NCBI GenBank assembly: GCA_963800275.1
Contig: CAWDAI010000016.1
Coordinates: 134,290 to 198,289, forward strand
Reading direction: 5' to 3'
From: JAFMJV01 sp963800275
GTDB taxonomy: Bacteria > Chloroflexota > Limnocylindria > Limnocylindrales > CSP1-4
Length of the DNA stretch: 64,000 bases
Positions 11,394 through 21,878 of this stretch are shown piece by piece. The position numbers were made by a program, and so were the translations under genes. Each line of letters opens with the position of its first letter. Positions within the stretch are counted from its first letter, which is position 1. Under the pieces are notes generated by a model. The model saw only the letters and a program-made list of their open reading frames with translations. It made no database searches and was not told the DNA's origin.

Positions 11394-11816
11394 CTACCGG
11401 CTGGCGTGGTCCGGCGCGACGACGCGGACGCCCCCTCCGGTGTCCGGCCAGCCAGCGTCGGTGGTGAGTACGCTGTCGGCTCCGAGGACCTCCGCGGTCG
11501 CCAGCACGAGGGCGTCAGGCAAGCGGAGCGATCGGCCATGGCGCGCCCGCAATGCTGCAGCCGCGCGGGCGATATCACGGGTGGCGGGCTCCACGACCGC
11601 CGGCAGCGCATGGATGAAGGCGTCGACGGTGTTGGCCGCGTCCTGATCTCGGCGATGCGGACCGACCATGGCTTCGGCGTAGGCCGAAGCAGGCAGCGCC
11701 AGGCGTTCGCCCCGTTCGAGCGCATGATGCAGTGCCTCCCGGGCGACCCGGTGGTGCGCGTCATCTGCATCGAGGACGGCGATGATGATGCCCGCGTCGA
11801 GGACAGTCAGGCCCAC
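11394..11816 (-). CDS. VapC-type PIN-domain toxin
   Basis: 140 residues. PIN-domain acidic residues are visible at D7 (VLDAGIIIAVLD), the glutamate in AEAMVG, LPDALVLATAE and TTDAGW near the end, so the metal site looks complete. It is expected to be an Mg-dependent endoribonuclease cutting tRNA or rRNA. It overlaps the upstream antitoxin gene by 10 bp. The gene ends 70 bp from the 16-mer copy A, converging with the hepT remnant. Confidence 0.85.
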   Translation of the reverse strand: MGLTVLDAGIIIAVLDADDAHHRVAREALHHALERGERLALPASAYAEAMVGPHRRDQDAANTVDAFIHALPAVVEPATRDIARAAAALRARHGRSLRLPDALVLATAEVLGADSVLTTDAGWPDTGGGVRVVAPDHASR

Positions 11817-12055
11817 TCGTCGCGCAACGTGTCGAGTTCATCTGCGGCGAAGACCCCGGTGAGGCCGCCCGCGAACCGCTCGATCGGGTCGGCGTCGCGG
11901 ACCAGCAGGACCTCGCCCGGCCCGCGCACCTCTGCCCGCAGCACGTCGCCCGTGCGGATGCCGGCGCCCTCGAGCGCATCGATCGGCAGCGTCACCTGGT
12001 GCTTGGCGCTGACGCGAGTGTGCCCGCGCTGGCGCTTCTTTACTCGAGCTTCCAC
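11807..12055 (-). CDS. VapB/AbrB-type antitoxin
   Basis: 82 residues from GTG 12055. The SpoVT/AbrB swapped-hairpin domain is recognisable: RVSAKHQVTLPIDALEGAGI then GDVLRAEVRGPGEVLLVRD. The acidic C-terminus (FAADELDTLRDEWA) would wrap the toxin. It is the first gene of the pair, overlapping vapC by 10 bp, and normally autoregulates the operon with its toxin. Confidence 0.83.
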   Translation of the reverse strand: MEARVKKRQRGHTRVSAKHQVTLPIDALEGAGIRTGDVLRAEVRGPGEVLLVRDADPIERFAGGLTGVFAADELDTLRDEWA

Positions 12056-12090
12056 AAGTCAAGGATAGCCTGGCTGCTGACCGGACGCAA

Positions 12091-12140
12091 TGAAGCGCAG
12101 CGCTTGTTGCCGTGGGGCTGGGGGTGGTTCTTGATGTGCG
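12091..12140 (-). pseudogene. Fossil of a Doc toxin Fic motif
   Basis: On the minus strand these 50 bases read HIKNHPQPHGNKRCA, aligned to LVKNHPLPDGNKRCA of the Doc gene at 50208. No frame extends on either side. It is a third, strongly decayed trace of the same toxin family, next to the VapBC pair. Confidence 0.5.
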
Positions 12141-12362
12141 GGTACCAGTGCCGAGGACCTGCTGGGGTCATCTGGGTCGCTACGGACCCTGACACGGAAC
12201 GTCCCTGTTTCGTGTCCGGATGTAAATCCGGCTCTGGCGGTCATCACGGAATCTTCATCGTCTCTGCATCGACGCGCGAGCCGGCGAGGACTACGTTCAC
12301 GCTGCCACGGATCGACCGGGCACCTATGCCGATGGCCCGTGGCGACTGGGGGGTTGTGCACC

Positions 12363-13613
12363 ATGGTCCGGACCTCGGCTGCCCGCATGCGGGTGACCAT
12401 TTCATCGGCCTGTCTCTCGACGGCGCTGGCCTTCATGGCCATCGTGCCGGCAGGTGCCGCTGATGCATCTGCGGCTCCCGAGAGTCCCGGGGCATCCGGG
12501 CCGCCGGTGGCCTCACCCGCCGCTGCCGAGCTGCCCGGAGCCGAGGCCATCGCCAATGGCCACGGCCGATACGTGGCGGTCGGCACCGATGAAGCCTCCC
12601 CGAAGGAGCCGGTCGCCTGGGTGTCCACCGATGGCATGACCTGGGACGCTGCCACCATCGCCGACGCCGGTCCGGGCAGTCACATGGTCGCGGTCACGCC
12701 CACGAGCGACGGGTTCGTGGCCCTCGGCTATGCCCGAGACCTCGACGGCGCCGAGTCGAACCGCATCCTCGCCTGGCACTCCGCCGATGGGACCGGATGG
12801 GAGCAGGCGACCGTCCAGCGTCCTGCCAGTCGCGAGTTCGACGCTTTCCCGGCTGCCCTCGCCGATGGACCGGCGGGCCTGCTCGCCCTGGGCAGCTTCG
12901 TCGGCCAGGACCTGGCCGGCCAGCGCCTGTGGCACTCGCCCGACGGGCAGTCCTGGGAGCCTGTCGCGCTGCCCGACGTCAAGGGCGACGCGATCTGGGA
13001 CACGGTGGTCGGCGTTCCTGGAGGCTACGCGCTCCTGGGGCAACGCGGCCAAGGCCGTGGCGGCGCCTACGTAGTCAAGCCCTCCAACTGGCACTCGGTC
13101 GATGGCGTGACGTGGGAGAAGCTCGGCGGACTGCCCTCATCGACCCTCGCGGCTTCTCCCGACGGGACGGTCGTGGCCATCGGTGGCACGCACGTCTGGC
13201 GATCGTCCGACCTGGTCGAGTGGGAGCAGGTCTGGTCCGTGCCCGCGGAGTGGGCGTCCCGGTCCGGAGACACCGCATTCGAGAAGCGCTACGGCGCACG
13301 GGACATGTTCGGCTGGGTCGAGTGGGCCGGCGATCGGTTCCTGCTGACCGGTCGGGACTACGGCGCCTGCCCAGGGGGAGCGGTCGGGTACCTCGATGGA
13401 TGCATGCGCTACCCGCTGCTCCAATCAGCCGATGGTCGGACCTGGACGCAGGTGAACGGACCTGATGGGTCCGTGGGGCTCAGCACCGACACCTGGCTCG
13501 AGGATGTCGCCTCGGACGGTATCTCCACCGTGTTGCTGGATGCGTCGGGTGACGGACCGACCGTGGCCTGGCGTAGCGTCAACGAGCCGCTGGCCACGAC
13601 CGTGGCCGAGTAG
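12363..13613 (+). CDS. Exported Asp-box-like beta-propeller protein
   Basis: About 416 residues. I prefer ATG 12363 (GGGGGG upstream) over GTG 12339. A signal peptide covers residues 8-35, followed by a Ser/Pro/Ala-rich linker. The rest contains at least six copies of a W-x-S-x-DG-x-x-W motif (WVSTDGMTW, WHSADGTGW, WHSPDGQSW, WHSVDGVTW, WRSSDLVEW, QSADGRTW), the spacing of Asp-box/BNR blades. It is probably an extracellular six- to seven-bladed propeller. No catalytic residues of sialidases are evident. Related proteins are at 32577, 36137 and 62190. Confidence 0.75.
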   Translation: MVRTSAARMRVTISSACLSTALAFMAIVPAGAADASAAPESPGASGPPVASPAAAELPGAEAIANGHGRYVAVGTDEASPKEPVAWVSTDGMTWDAATIADAGPGSHMVAVTPTSDGFVALGYARDLDGAESNRILAWHSADGTGWEQATVQRPASREFDAFPAALADGPAGLLALGSFVGQDLAGQRLWHSPDGQSWEPVALPDVKGDAIWDTVVGVPGGYALLGQRGQGRGGAYVVKPSNWHSVDGVTWEKLGGLPSSTLAASPDGTVVAIGGTHVWRSSDLVEWEQVWSVPAEWASRSGDTAFEKRYGARDMFGWVEWAGDRFLLTGRDYGACPGGAVGYLDGCMRYPLLQSADGRTWTQVNGPDGSVGLSTDTWLEDVASDGISTVLLDASGDGPTVAWRSVNEPLATTVAE

Positions 13614-13832
13614 GGACTGCAGGACGAGGGCGTCCAGGACGTCCGGCCTGCTGACGGGTCCATCGGCGCGGCGTAGCGTCCGATGGCTGGGTCCCGCGCC
13701 ACAGCAGCCCATCACACCGGGTCACCGCGGGACCCATCGGGGGACAGGTACTCGTGCCCAGGCCGCCCACGATCAAGGGCGCGTACTGATCTCGACCGTG
13801 CGCAGCGTCCCGGTAGTGTCGCGCCTGGTGCC

Positions 13833-14876
13833 TCAGATCCACCCGACGCGGCGAAGGATGGCCAGGACGACCCCGGCGATCACGAGGGTCCCCAGGCTGA
13901 CGACCCAGAACCCCAGGCCCTCCCGGCCGTCGAGCGCCGAGGACGCCTCGCTCATCCCGAAGATGCCGGCGACCGCGGCGATCCCGGCCAGCACCACCGT
14001 CGCACCGGTCAGCCGTTTCATGATCACGGTGAGGTTGTTGTTGACGGTCGAGAGGTACAGCTCGATCGTCGCGGCGGTCATCTCACGGAAGCTGTCGAAG
14101 TCGTCGGTCAACCGGACGAGGTGGTCATAGACGTCGCGGAAGTACAGGACCTGCGGCTCCGCGATGACGTCGTATTCGCGGCTCGTGAGCTGGTTGAAGA
14201 CCTCCCGACCGGGCGCCACGACGTGTCGGATCTTGATGAGCTCGCGCTTCATCTCCAGGACCTGCTGGAGCGTCTCTCGGTCGGGTCGCTCGAGGATCCG
14301 GTCCTCCAGGCTATCGATCTCATCGGCCAGCTGGTCGAAGATGGGGAAGTAGCCACCCACGATCGCATCGCTGAGGGCCCACAGGAGCGCGTCAGGCCCG
14401 CGCCTCATCACCGCCCCCGGCCCAGCCCTGAGTCGGTGCGCGCCGCGGAGGTCCCAGGTGGCCGGATGAACCGTGAACAGGAACCGCTGACCGAGGATGA
14501 AGTCGACCTCATGGAGCCTCGTGGCATCGTCTCGTGTCAGCGCGAAGAGAGCGATGTGGAGGACATCGCCGACAGGCTCCAGTTTCGCTCGCCCGTCGCT
14601 CGCGACGATGTCCTCGACGACGAGCGGATGGACGCCCAGTACCTCCGCGACCGCGCTCACCTGCTCAGCCGCTGGTTCGGTCAGGTCGATCCAGACGATC
14701 GTATCTTGGTCAAGAAGGAGCTCGGGCAACTGCTCGATCGAGGTTGACTCGGCCAACGCCTGACCTTTGACGCTGACGATGGCGACGGAGGCCATCTCTC
14801 GAGTCGGGTCCTGTCGCCCACGGCTGCCAGGGCCTGCCCCGGGTTCGACTGTCTCTGTCATCTGCGCCAACACCAC
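13833..14876 (-). CDS. corA: CorA-family Mg2+/Co2+ channel with a GMS in place of GMN
   Basis: About 347 residues (several possible starts; ATG 14876 is the most upstream). A large cytoplasmic domain (IVWIDLTEP ... HPLVVEDI, then the long coiled stalk helix) precedes two C-terminal TM helices. The pore-entry signature of the family is YGMN; here it is FGMSEASSALDG, so the highly conserved asparagine is replaced by serine. GMN variants exist in ZntB-like members (GIN), where substrate and transport mechanism differ. The gene is intact and unlinked. Assignment to the superfamily is firm; Mg2+ specificity is uncertain. Confidence 0.87.
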   Translation of the reverse strand: MVLAQMTETVEPGAGPGSRGRQDPTREMASVAIVSVKGQALAESTSIEQLPELLLDQDTIVWIDLTEPAAEQVSAVAEVLGVHPLVVEDIVASDGRAKLEPVGDVLHIALFALTRDDATRLHEVDFILGQRFLFTVHPATWDLRGAHRLRAGPGAVMRRGPDALLWALSDAIVGGYFPIFDQLADEIDSLEDRILERPDRETLQQVLEMKRELIKIRHVVAPGREVFNQLTSREYDVIAEPQVLYFRDVYDHLVRLTDDFDSFREMTAATIELYLSTVNNNLTVIMKRLTGATVVLAGIAAVAGIFGMSEASSALDGREGLGFWVVSLGTLVIAGVVLAILRRVGWI

Positions 14877-15298
14877 ACCCTTCGGTGGTCACCCTTCGCA
14901 CGCCGAGCCGCCCGCTGCCCCATGTCGTGCCTTCGCGGGCAGTATCGCACCGCGTCTCCGGCGAACAGAGATCGCCAGCGCAACGGCGATGGACGCCGTC
15001 AGTCACGGCGCACAGTGGCGACAGACCACCGGCACCCCGTGCCCTCTCCTCATCGCCACTGTTGGCGTCGGATAGTGAGTCGGATACGACAAGGAGCGGC
15101 GTATGCTCATCGCGATCGGAGCGCGCTGGTCGCTTCGACAATCCGGGCACCACCCTGATCGAGCACCGGGCCAGACAGTCGCGGCGACGGATTGGAGGCC
15201 AAACGACACCACGATCGCCCGGTCCGTCTACCCGCCGCCGGGGGGCACGCTGAGCGCAGGCCGGGTGACACGATGAAACGAACGGGAAGGTAGCCATC
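14877..15298. other. Intergenic region, no gene recognised
   Basis: Divergent spacer between corA (minus) and gnd (plus), so it should carry both promoters. I see no convincing -35/-10 pair. A small plus-strand frame from 15103 has a plausible ribosome site (GGAGCGG) but no recognisable product. Confidence 0.4.
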
Positions 15299-16319
15299 AT
15301 GCAAGTCGGGATCGTCGGTCTGGGGCGCATGGGCGCCAACATGTCGCGGCGCTGGGTCGGGGCGGGCCACCAGGTGGTGGGCTACGCGCGGACCCAAAGT
15401 ACGGTCGAGAGCCTGGTCGCCGACGGAGCCATCTCGGAGGGAGCGACCTCGCTGGAAGATCTGGCCGGCAGGCTGCCATCGCCGAGGGCCGTCTGGCTGA
15501 TGGTGCCGGCCGCGTCGGTCGATGCCACCCTCGAAGCGTTGCTTCCCCATCTCGCAGCCGGAGACATCGTCGTCGACGGCGGCAACTCCTACTACGTCGA
15601 TGACATCCGCCGCTCCAAGGCGCTGGCCGCCACAGGCATCCACTACCTCGACTGCGGCACCAGCGGCGGCGTGTGGGGGCTCGAGCGCGGCTACTGCCTG
15701 ATGATCGGCGGCCCCGGAGCGGCCGTGGAGCGCGCTCGACCCGATCTTCCGGGCGCTGGCCCCGGGGGTCGGATCGACGACCCGCACGCCCGGCCGCGAC
15801 GGGCCCTCCGGGCCAGGCCGAGGAGGGCTACCTGCACTGCGGCCCCGCGGGCGCGGGTCACTTCGTGAAGATGGTGCACAACGGCATCGAGTACGGCCTT
15901 ATGGCGGCCTACGCCGAGGGCCTCAACATCCTCGCCCACGCCGACGCCGGTCTGCATCAGCGCGAGGTCGATGCCGAGACCACGCCGCTGCGCGACCCCG
16001 AGCACTACCAGTACGAGCTGGACCTGCCCGACATCACCGAGGTCTGGCGGCGCGGCAGCGTCATCGCCTCCTGGTTGCTCGACCTGACCGCGCAGGCGCT
16101 TCCACGCATCCCCGACCTGGACGACTTCGCGGCCGCGTCTCCGACTCGGGCGAGGGTCGCTGGACCAGCATCGCCGCCATCGACGTGGCCGTCCCGGCGC
16201 CCGTCCTCACCTCGGCGCTGTACGAGCGCTTCAGCTCGCGGGGCGAGGCCGACTTCGCCGACCAGGTGCTCTCGGCCATGCGCTTCGGCTTCGGCGGCCA
16301 TCTCGAGAAGCGGGATTGA
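15299..16319 (+). CDS. gnd: 6-phosphogluconate dehydrogenase (decarboxylating), frameshifted
   Basis: Start ATG 15299. The N-terminal Rossmann motif GLGRMGANM, the substrate loop GGNSYY and the block DCGTSGGVWGLERGYCLMIG are in one frame to about 15725. After indels the protein continues with EEGYLHCGPAGAGHFVKMVH (catalytic K and N), and after another indel near 16135 with EGRWTSIAAIDVAVPAPVLT to the stop at 16317. Total length near 330 residues matches the short, YqeC/GntZ-type enzyme, usually NAD-preferring. It oxidises 6-phosphogluconate to ribulose-5-phosphate. At least three indels in a conserved enzyme suggest sequence errors or recent inactivation. First gene of the gnd-zwf-GH15 block. 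Confidence 0.85.
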
Positions 16320-16324
16320 CCGGC

Positions 16325-17755
16325 GTGCCGAGGAGTGGCGCCGCCGCACCTGAACGCCGGTCGCGACCGGTCCACTCCGACGCCTTGGTCTTCTTCGGCG
16401 CCACCGGCGACCTGGCCGTCAAGCAGATCTTCCCCGCCCTGGCCGGTCTCATCCGCGATGGCGGCTGGAGCATGCCGATCATCGGCGTCGCCCGCCATGG
16501 CGACCTTGACGGCCTGCGCGACCGAGCCCGCAAGAGCCTCGAGGCGCACGGGATCGCCGACCGAGCGGTCATCGAGCAGCTTCAGGACCAGCTGCGCTTC
16601 ATCAAGGGCTCCGACGACGACCCCGACACCTTCGAGCGCGCTGCGGACGCGACCTCGGCGAGGCGCGAGCACCCGCTTCATTACCTGGCCATCCCGCCCA
16701 GCCTGTTCAACGAGGTCGTCAGGCTGCTCGGGGCGTCGCGCTGCGCCGACGGGGCCCGCGTCATCGTCGAGAAGCCGTTCGGCCGGGACCTCGCGTCGTG
16801 CGCGAGGGCTCAACGCTACCCTTCGCGCGGTCTTCGCCGAGGACGCTATCTTCCGCATCGACCACTACCTGGGCAAGGAAGCGGTCCAGAACCTGCTCTA
16901 CTTCCGTTTCGCCAACTCGATTCCTCGAGCCCATCTGGAACGCGACCACGTCGCGTAGCGTGCAGATCACCATGGCCGAGGCCTTCGACGTGGCCGACCG
17001 CGGCGCCTTCTACGACGCCGCCGGCGCCATCCGCGACGTGATCCAGAACCACATCCTCCAGGTCGGTCAGCATCCTGGCCATGGAGGCGCCGTCGGGGCA
17101 CACCCCGGAGGCCGTTCGCAACGAGCAGTACAAGGTGCTCGATTCGATCCGGCCGTTGCGACCGGAAGATGTCGTGCGCGGCCAGTACCAGCGGCTATCG
17201 CAAGGTGCCGGGGGTGGCCGCCGACTCCGACTGCCGAGACGTTCGCGGCTCTGCGGCTGCACATCGATACGTGGCGCTGGGGCGGCGTGCCCTTCTACAT
17301 CCGGGCCGGCAAGTGCCTGCCCGTCACGGCCACGGAGATCCTCGTCGAGCTGAAGCGACCGCCGTTCGACGTCTTCCGCGAAGGTCGCCCGACCCATGCC
17401 GACTACCTCCGGTTCCGGCTGTCCCCGGACATGTCCATCTCGCTGGGAGCATGGGCCAAGCGAGCCCGGGGAGGCGATGGTCGGCGAGCATGTCGAGCTC
17501 TTCGCCCGCCACCAGAGCGGTGTCGAGATGCCGCCCTACCAGCGGCTCATCGGCGACGCTGCCATCGGCGATCAGATGCTCTTCGCGCGCGAGGACACGG
17601 TCGAGGCCGCCTGGCGGATCGTCGACCCGGCGCTCGAGCACGAGGTCTCAGCACGTCCCTACCGGCGCGGGACGTGGGGACCGAGGGCAGCGGCCACGCT
17701 GATCCCCTCGGGCCAGCGGTGGCACGCTCCGAGCGCGAACGCGTCGCAACCATGA
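16325..17755 (+). CDS. zwf: Glucose-6-phosphate 1-dehydrogenase, frameshifted
   Basis: The best start is GTG 16325, just after gnd. Frame one holds the cofactor motif FFGATGDLAVKQIFPAL and RVIVEKPFGRDL. Frame two holds the active-site block RIDHYLGKEAVQNLLYFRFA. Later frames give DVADRGAFYDAAGAIRDVIQ, FYIRAGKCLPVTATEILVEL and PYQRLIGDAAIGDQMLFARE. All hallmark regions are in the right order over about 470 residues but in at least five frame segments. The stop overlaps the next ATG (ATGA at 17752). Makes 6-phosphogluconolactone and NADPH; with gnd it forms the oxidative pentose phosphate branch. No lactonase or OpcA gene is nearby. Confidence 0.85.
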
Positions 17756-20259
17756 CCCGCTCTCACCCGATCGCCCCCACCAGGTCGACCGCTCCAGAGC
17801 ACGTGTCGGACGGAGCGCCCAGTCTCAATGCCTCCGGAGCAGCACCGGGCGCGCCAGGGCTGCCACCGACCTGGTCCAGCAGCGCCAAGGACGCCGATCG
17901 GCACGTCGCACTATGCGAGTCGGGTCTGGTTCACCGTCGGTCGGGGCATCCTCAACGAGGTCTACTGGCCTCGCGTCGATCGGCCACAGGTCCGCGACCT
18001 GGGCTTCATCGTGGCCGACGACACTGGCTACTGGAGCGAGGTCAAGCGTCGCGACGTGGAGAGCGAAGTCCGCTCCGTTCGGCCCGGGATCCCCGCCATC
18101 GTGGTCCGCCACCGGCATGCTCGCTACCTGCTGAGGCTACGCATCTGCGCCGATGACCACGCCGACGTGGTGCGCATCGAGGCCGCGCTCGAGGACACAC
18201 GTGACCCGTCAGACCCCCCTCGAGCCTCCCATCCGCTGCGGCTCTACCCGCTGCTGGCCCCACACCTCAGCGCGAGCGGCCTGCGATAATCGAGCCTGGA
18301 CCGGTGACTACAAGGGTCAGTCCGATGCTCTTCGCGCGGTCCGGCTCGGCCGCGCTGGCACTCGCCAGCGAACCTGCGCCACGGAGGCTGAGCGTCGGCT
18401 ACGTGGGTACATCCGATGGCTGGCAGGACTTCGCGGCCAACGGCCGCATGACCTGGACCTACTCGGGCAGCGGACGCCGGCAATGTGGCCGGCATGATCG
18501 AGATCGTCCCAGGGGACGAGCCGGCCCACATCGCGATCGGCTTCGGTGGCCATCCGGAAGCGGCGGCACTGCAGGCATCGGCCGCGCTGGTCGGGCAGTT
18601 CGCGGTAGCCTGGGACGAGTACATCGCCAACTGGCATCGGTTCCTCGACACCTGCTCACCGCCACCGAGCGACCTGCCGCCCGAGCTTGACGCGCTGTAC
18701 CTGGACTCCGCGGCCGTCCTGCGCACCCACCAGGACCGCGCTGCACCTGGAGCCACCGTGGCCAGCCTGTCGATCCCCTGGGGTAATGCCCGGAACGACG
18801 TGGGTGGCTATCACCTGGTCTGGTCACGCGATCTGGTGGAGTCGGCCGGCGCCTTCATCGCGCTGGGGGCACGTGCCTCGGCGCAGCGGACGCTGGCCTA
18901 CCTCGTGGCGACCCAGGAGCCGGACGGTCACTGGCCCCAGAACCAGTGGGTCGACGGCGTTCCCTACTGGAGCGGCATCCAGCTCGACGAGGCGGCCTAC
19001 CCCATCCTGCTGGCGGGCGCGCTGAGACAGGGCGGAGCGACCCACATGCACGGGCAGCATCAATCGGGCGGCCGAATTCGAACACCTCGTCAGCGACGAC
19101 GCCCTCGCACGGGATGATCGAAGCCGCAGCGAGCTTCATCGCGCGGACCGGTCCGGCGACCCAGCAAGACCGCTGGGAGGAGAACGCCGGGCTCACGGCT
19201 TCCACGCTGGCGCCGGTCGTTGCGGCGCTGGTGGTGGCGGCCGAGACGCTGCCGGCTCCGGCGGCGGCCTACTGTCGCGAGTTGGCCGACGACTGGAACG
19301 CGTCCATCGAGGAGTGGACGTATGCCGTGGGCTCTCGGCTGGCGCACGAGCACGGAGTCGACGGTCACTACGTGCGGATCTCGGCCACGGACGTTCTCGC
19401 CGGGGCCCCGCTGTCCACGCCAGTCTCGGTTCGCAACCAGCCCGAGGGTCGGTCGATGGTCCCGGCTGACGAGATGGTGGGCACGGACTTCCTCGCACTC
19501 GTTCGCTTCGGCTTGCGGCTACCAGATGATCCGAAGATCCTCGCGACGCTGACGGTGTCCGATGCGCTGCTGCGTACCCAGACGCCGAACGGGCCGGTCT
19601 GGCATCGCTACAACGGCGACGGCTACGGTGAGCACGAGGACGGCAGCCCCTTCGACGGCACCGGGGTCGGCCGGGGATGGCCACTCCTGGTCGGCGAGCG
19701 CGGCCACTACGAACTGGCGGCTGGTCGAGAACCCCGTCCCTACCTCGAAGCCATGCGCCGCTTCGGATCGTCGGGAGCCATGATCCCGGAGCAGGTGTGG
19801 GATGCCGCGGACATCCCGGAGCGAGGCCTCGCGCTGGGGGAGCCCAGCGGCTCTGCGATGCCGTTGGCCTGGGCCCATGCTGAATACATCAAGCTGGTGC
19901 GCTCGATGGCCCTCGGACACGCCATCGACCGCCCGGTCGAGGCCTGGGATCGGTACCGAGGCAGACGGCCGGAGGCCACCCGTGCCAGCTGGCGCTTCGA
20001 CGCGCCCCGATCGACGATGGTCGCCGGGCGGTCGCTGCGGTTCGAGTTGCTCGCGCCCTGTCGCGTCCGCTACTCGCTCGACGGCTGGCGCGAGGCGCTC
20101 GATGTCGAGGCTCGCGCTACCGGCCTCGGGGTCTGGGTGGCCGATATCCCGGGCTCCGCGGACCTCGCCGCGGGCCAGGCGGTGGAGGCGACCTTCCACT
20201 GGACCGACGATGACCGCTGGGAGGGTCGGAACATCCACGTGGCGGTCGCCAAGGCGTAG
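17752..20259 (+). CDS. GH15-family glucoamylase, frameshifted
   Basis: ATG 17752 overlaps the zwf stop. The order of blocks is that of bacterial GH15 glucan 1,4-alpha-glucosidases: SRVWFTVGRGILNEVYWPRV, LSVGYVGTSDGWQDF, IPWGNARNDVGGYHLVWSRD (substrate-binding WxRD), then WVDGVPYWSGIQLDEAAYPI, and a long open tail from ATG 19114 to 20259 with the second catalytic region and a C-terminal beta domain. At least four frame changes interrupt it. It has no signal peptide, so it would act in the cytoplasm, releasing glucose from maltodextrins or glycogen to feed the neighbouring zwf and gnd. Confidence 0.82.
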
Positions 20260-20565
20260 CGTCGCGTGACGAGAAAGCGCAGTCCCAGAAACGCCGGCCT
20301 GGTCCACCACCGCCCCGAACCAGCTGCGACTCCAGCTCGAGCATGCGGGCGGGCCGACCGGATGGCTACTACAGCACCGGCGCGCAGGGCCACGGAGAGA
20401 ACCGCCACATCGCGGGACCATCACGCGCGGGCAACGAGGGGCTCCCTGGCTCTCGAGGTCTTGAGGTCTTGAGGTAACAGCGCGGTCGTACACTCTATGG
20501 ACAAAGGTGAGGGTGAAACTGCGCGCTCACGCGCGGCACATCCCGATCACACAGGAGGAGTCACG
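20260..20565. other. Intergenic region before the sugar importer
   Basis: No gene seen. It contains the direct repeat CTTGAGGT-CTTGAGGT near 20458-20475 and AGGAGG at 20553-20558, the ribosome site of the binding protein. A promoter is likely here, but I cannot place the hexamers with confidence. Confidence 0.4.
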
Positions 20566-21810
20566 ATGCGACGGTCTCATCGGATCGGTACGGCCGGGGC
20601 GGTCTTCTCGGCTGGTCTTCTCGCGGTCAGCGCGATCCCGGTCGCGGCCCAGAGCCCGGCGGCCGACTGGGCCTCCACGGTCAGCGGCCCGGTGGTGCTA
20701 TCAGGCTGGCAATCGTCACCCGCCGAGGGCAACGCCCTGACGCAGACGCTGCTTGGCTTCCAGGCGGCCTACCCGAACATCAAGGTGGACTACCAGCCCG
20801 TGGCCGGGGATTACCCCACGGTGATGGCTGCCAAGATCGCGTCCGGCGATGTGCCGGACCTCTTCTACGTCAACGCCGACTACGCACAGCAGTGGATCAG
20901 CGAAGGGTTCCTGTTCCCGCTCGATGACTACATCGCGGAGTCCGGCTTCGACACCAGCGCCTTCTATCCCGCGTATGCCGACATCTTCAAGCAGGACGGC
21001 AAGACCTACGGCTTGCCGAAGGATGGCAACACCATCGCCATGGCCTACAACACGGACCTGGTGACGACGCCGCCCGCGACGATGGCCGATCTCAGGACGG
21101 CCGCCGAGAGCCTCAAGGGGGCCGCCGGGCTCACCGCACCGATGTGCCTCAACCCGGGCCTCGATCGCGGCCTCGCCTTCCTCTATGCCAACGGCGGGGA
21201 GCTGCTCGGCGCTGATGGCCAGAGCAGCGCCATCACGACTGACGCCTCCAAGGCTGCCGTGCAGTGGTACCTCGACCTGTTCAAGGATGGACTCGCCATG
21301 ACCGCCAGCGACCTCGGGGCCGGCTGGTGCGGTGAGGCGCTCGGCAAGGGCTCGGCGGCCATCATCTTCGAGGGTGGCTGGCTCGACCCGTACATGACCA
21401 GCACCTTCCCCGACATCAACTACGCATGGGCCGAGATGCCCGTGGGCACATCCGGCGAGCCGGTCACGATCGCCTTCACGGTCTCCTATTCGATCGGTGC
21501 CGACTCTCCTAACAAGGACCAGGCCTTCGCCCTGCTCACCTATCTGACCGGCCCGGAGGGCATGGCCAGCTGGACGGGCACCGGCGTGGCCCTGCCGTCG
21601 CGCTCCGATGTGCCGACCCCGGCCGGCATGGACGTGCTGGCCAAGGGCAGTGCCTACGCCCGGCCGGGCTCCGGCTTCATGCCGGGTTGGCCGGATGTTC
21701 AGAAGGCCTTCCAGGATGCCTTCACCGCGGAGATCCAGAACCAGACCTTCAGCGCCGACAGCGTCGTGGCCGCGACCGATGCGGCCATCACCAAGGCGTT
21801 CGCCCAGTGA
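20566..21810 (+). CDS. Sugar ABC transporter, extracellular solute-binding protein
   Basis: 414 residues; ATG 20566 has AGGAGG 7 bp upstream. A Sec signal peptide ends at VAAQSPA. The rest is a family-1 (MalE-type) binding fold: VLSGWQSSPAEG, the clamp region GDVPDLFYVNADYAQQW and YGLPKDGNTIAMAYNTDLV. There is no lipobox cysteine in the signal, so anchoring is unclear. It captures sugars for the two permeases that follow. Given the glucoamylase upstream, an oligosaccharide such as a maltodextrin is the best guess. Confidence 0.9.
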   Translation: MRRSHRIGTAGAVFSAGLLAVSAIPVAAQSPAADWASTVSGPVVLSGWQSSPAEGNALTQTLLGFQAAYPNIKVDYQPVAGDYPTVMAAKIASGDVPDLFYVNADYAQQWISEGFLFPLDDYIAESGFDTSAFYPAYADIFKQDGKTYGLPKDGNTIAMAYNTDLVTTPPATMADLRTAAESLKGAAGLTAPMCLNPGLDRGLAFLYANGGELLGADGQSSAITTDASKAAVQWYLDLFKDGLAMTASDLGAGWCGEALGKGSAAIIFEGGWLDPYMTSTFPDINYAWAEMPVGTSGEPVTIAFTVSYSIGADSPNKDQAFALLTYLTGPEGMASWTGTGVALPSRSDVPTPAGMDVLAKGSAYARPGSGFMPGWPDVQKAFQDAFTAEIQNQTFSADSVVAATDAAITKAFAQ

Positions 21811-21878
21811 TCCGCCGCTAGACCCATCGGTGATCGGGACCGGCCGTCGGCCGGTCCCGACGCCTGTTCTCCCGCGCC

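Noticed and set aside
15103..15276. Small plus-strand gene upstream of gnd
   Set aside because: A ribosome-site-like GGAGCGG and an ATG exist, but the peptide has no recognisable features and no supporting context.
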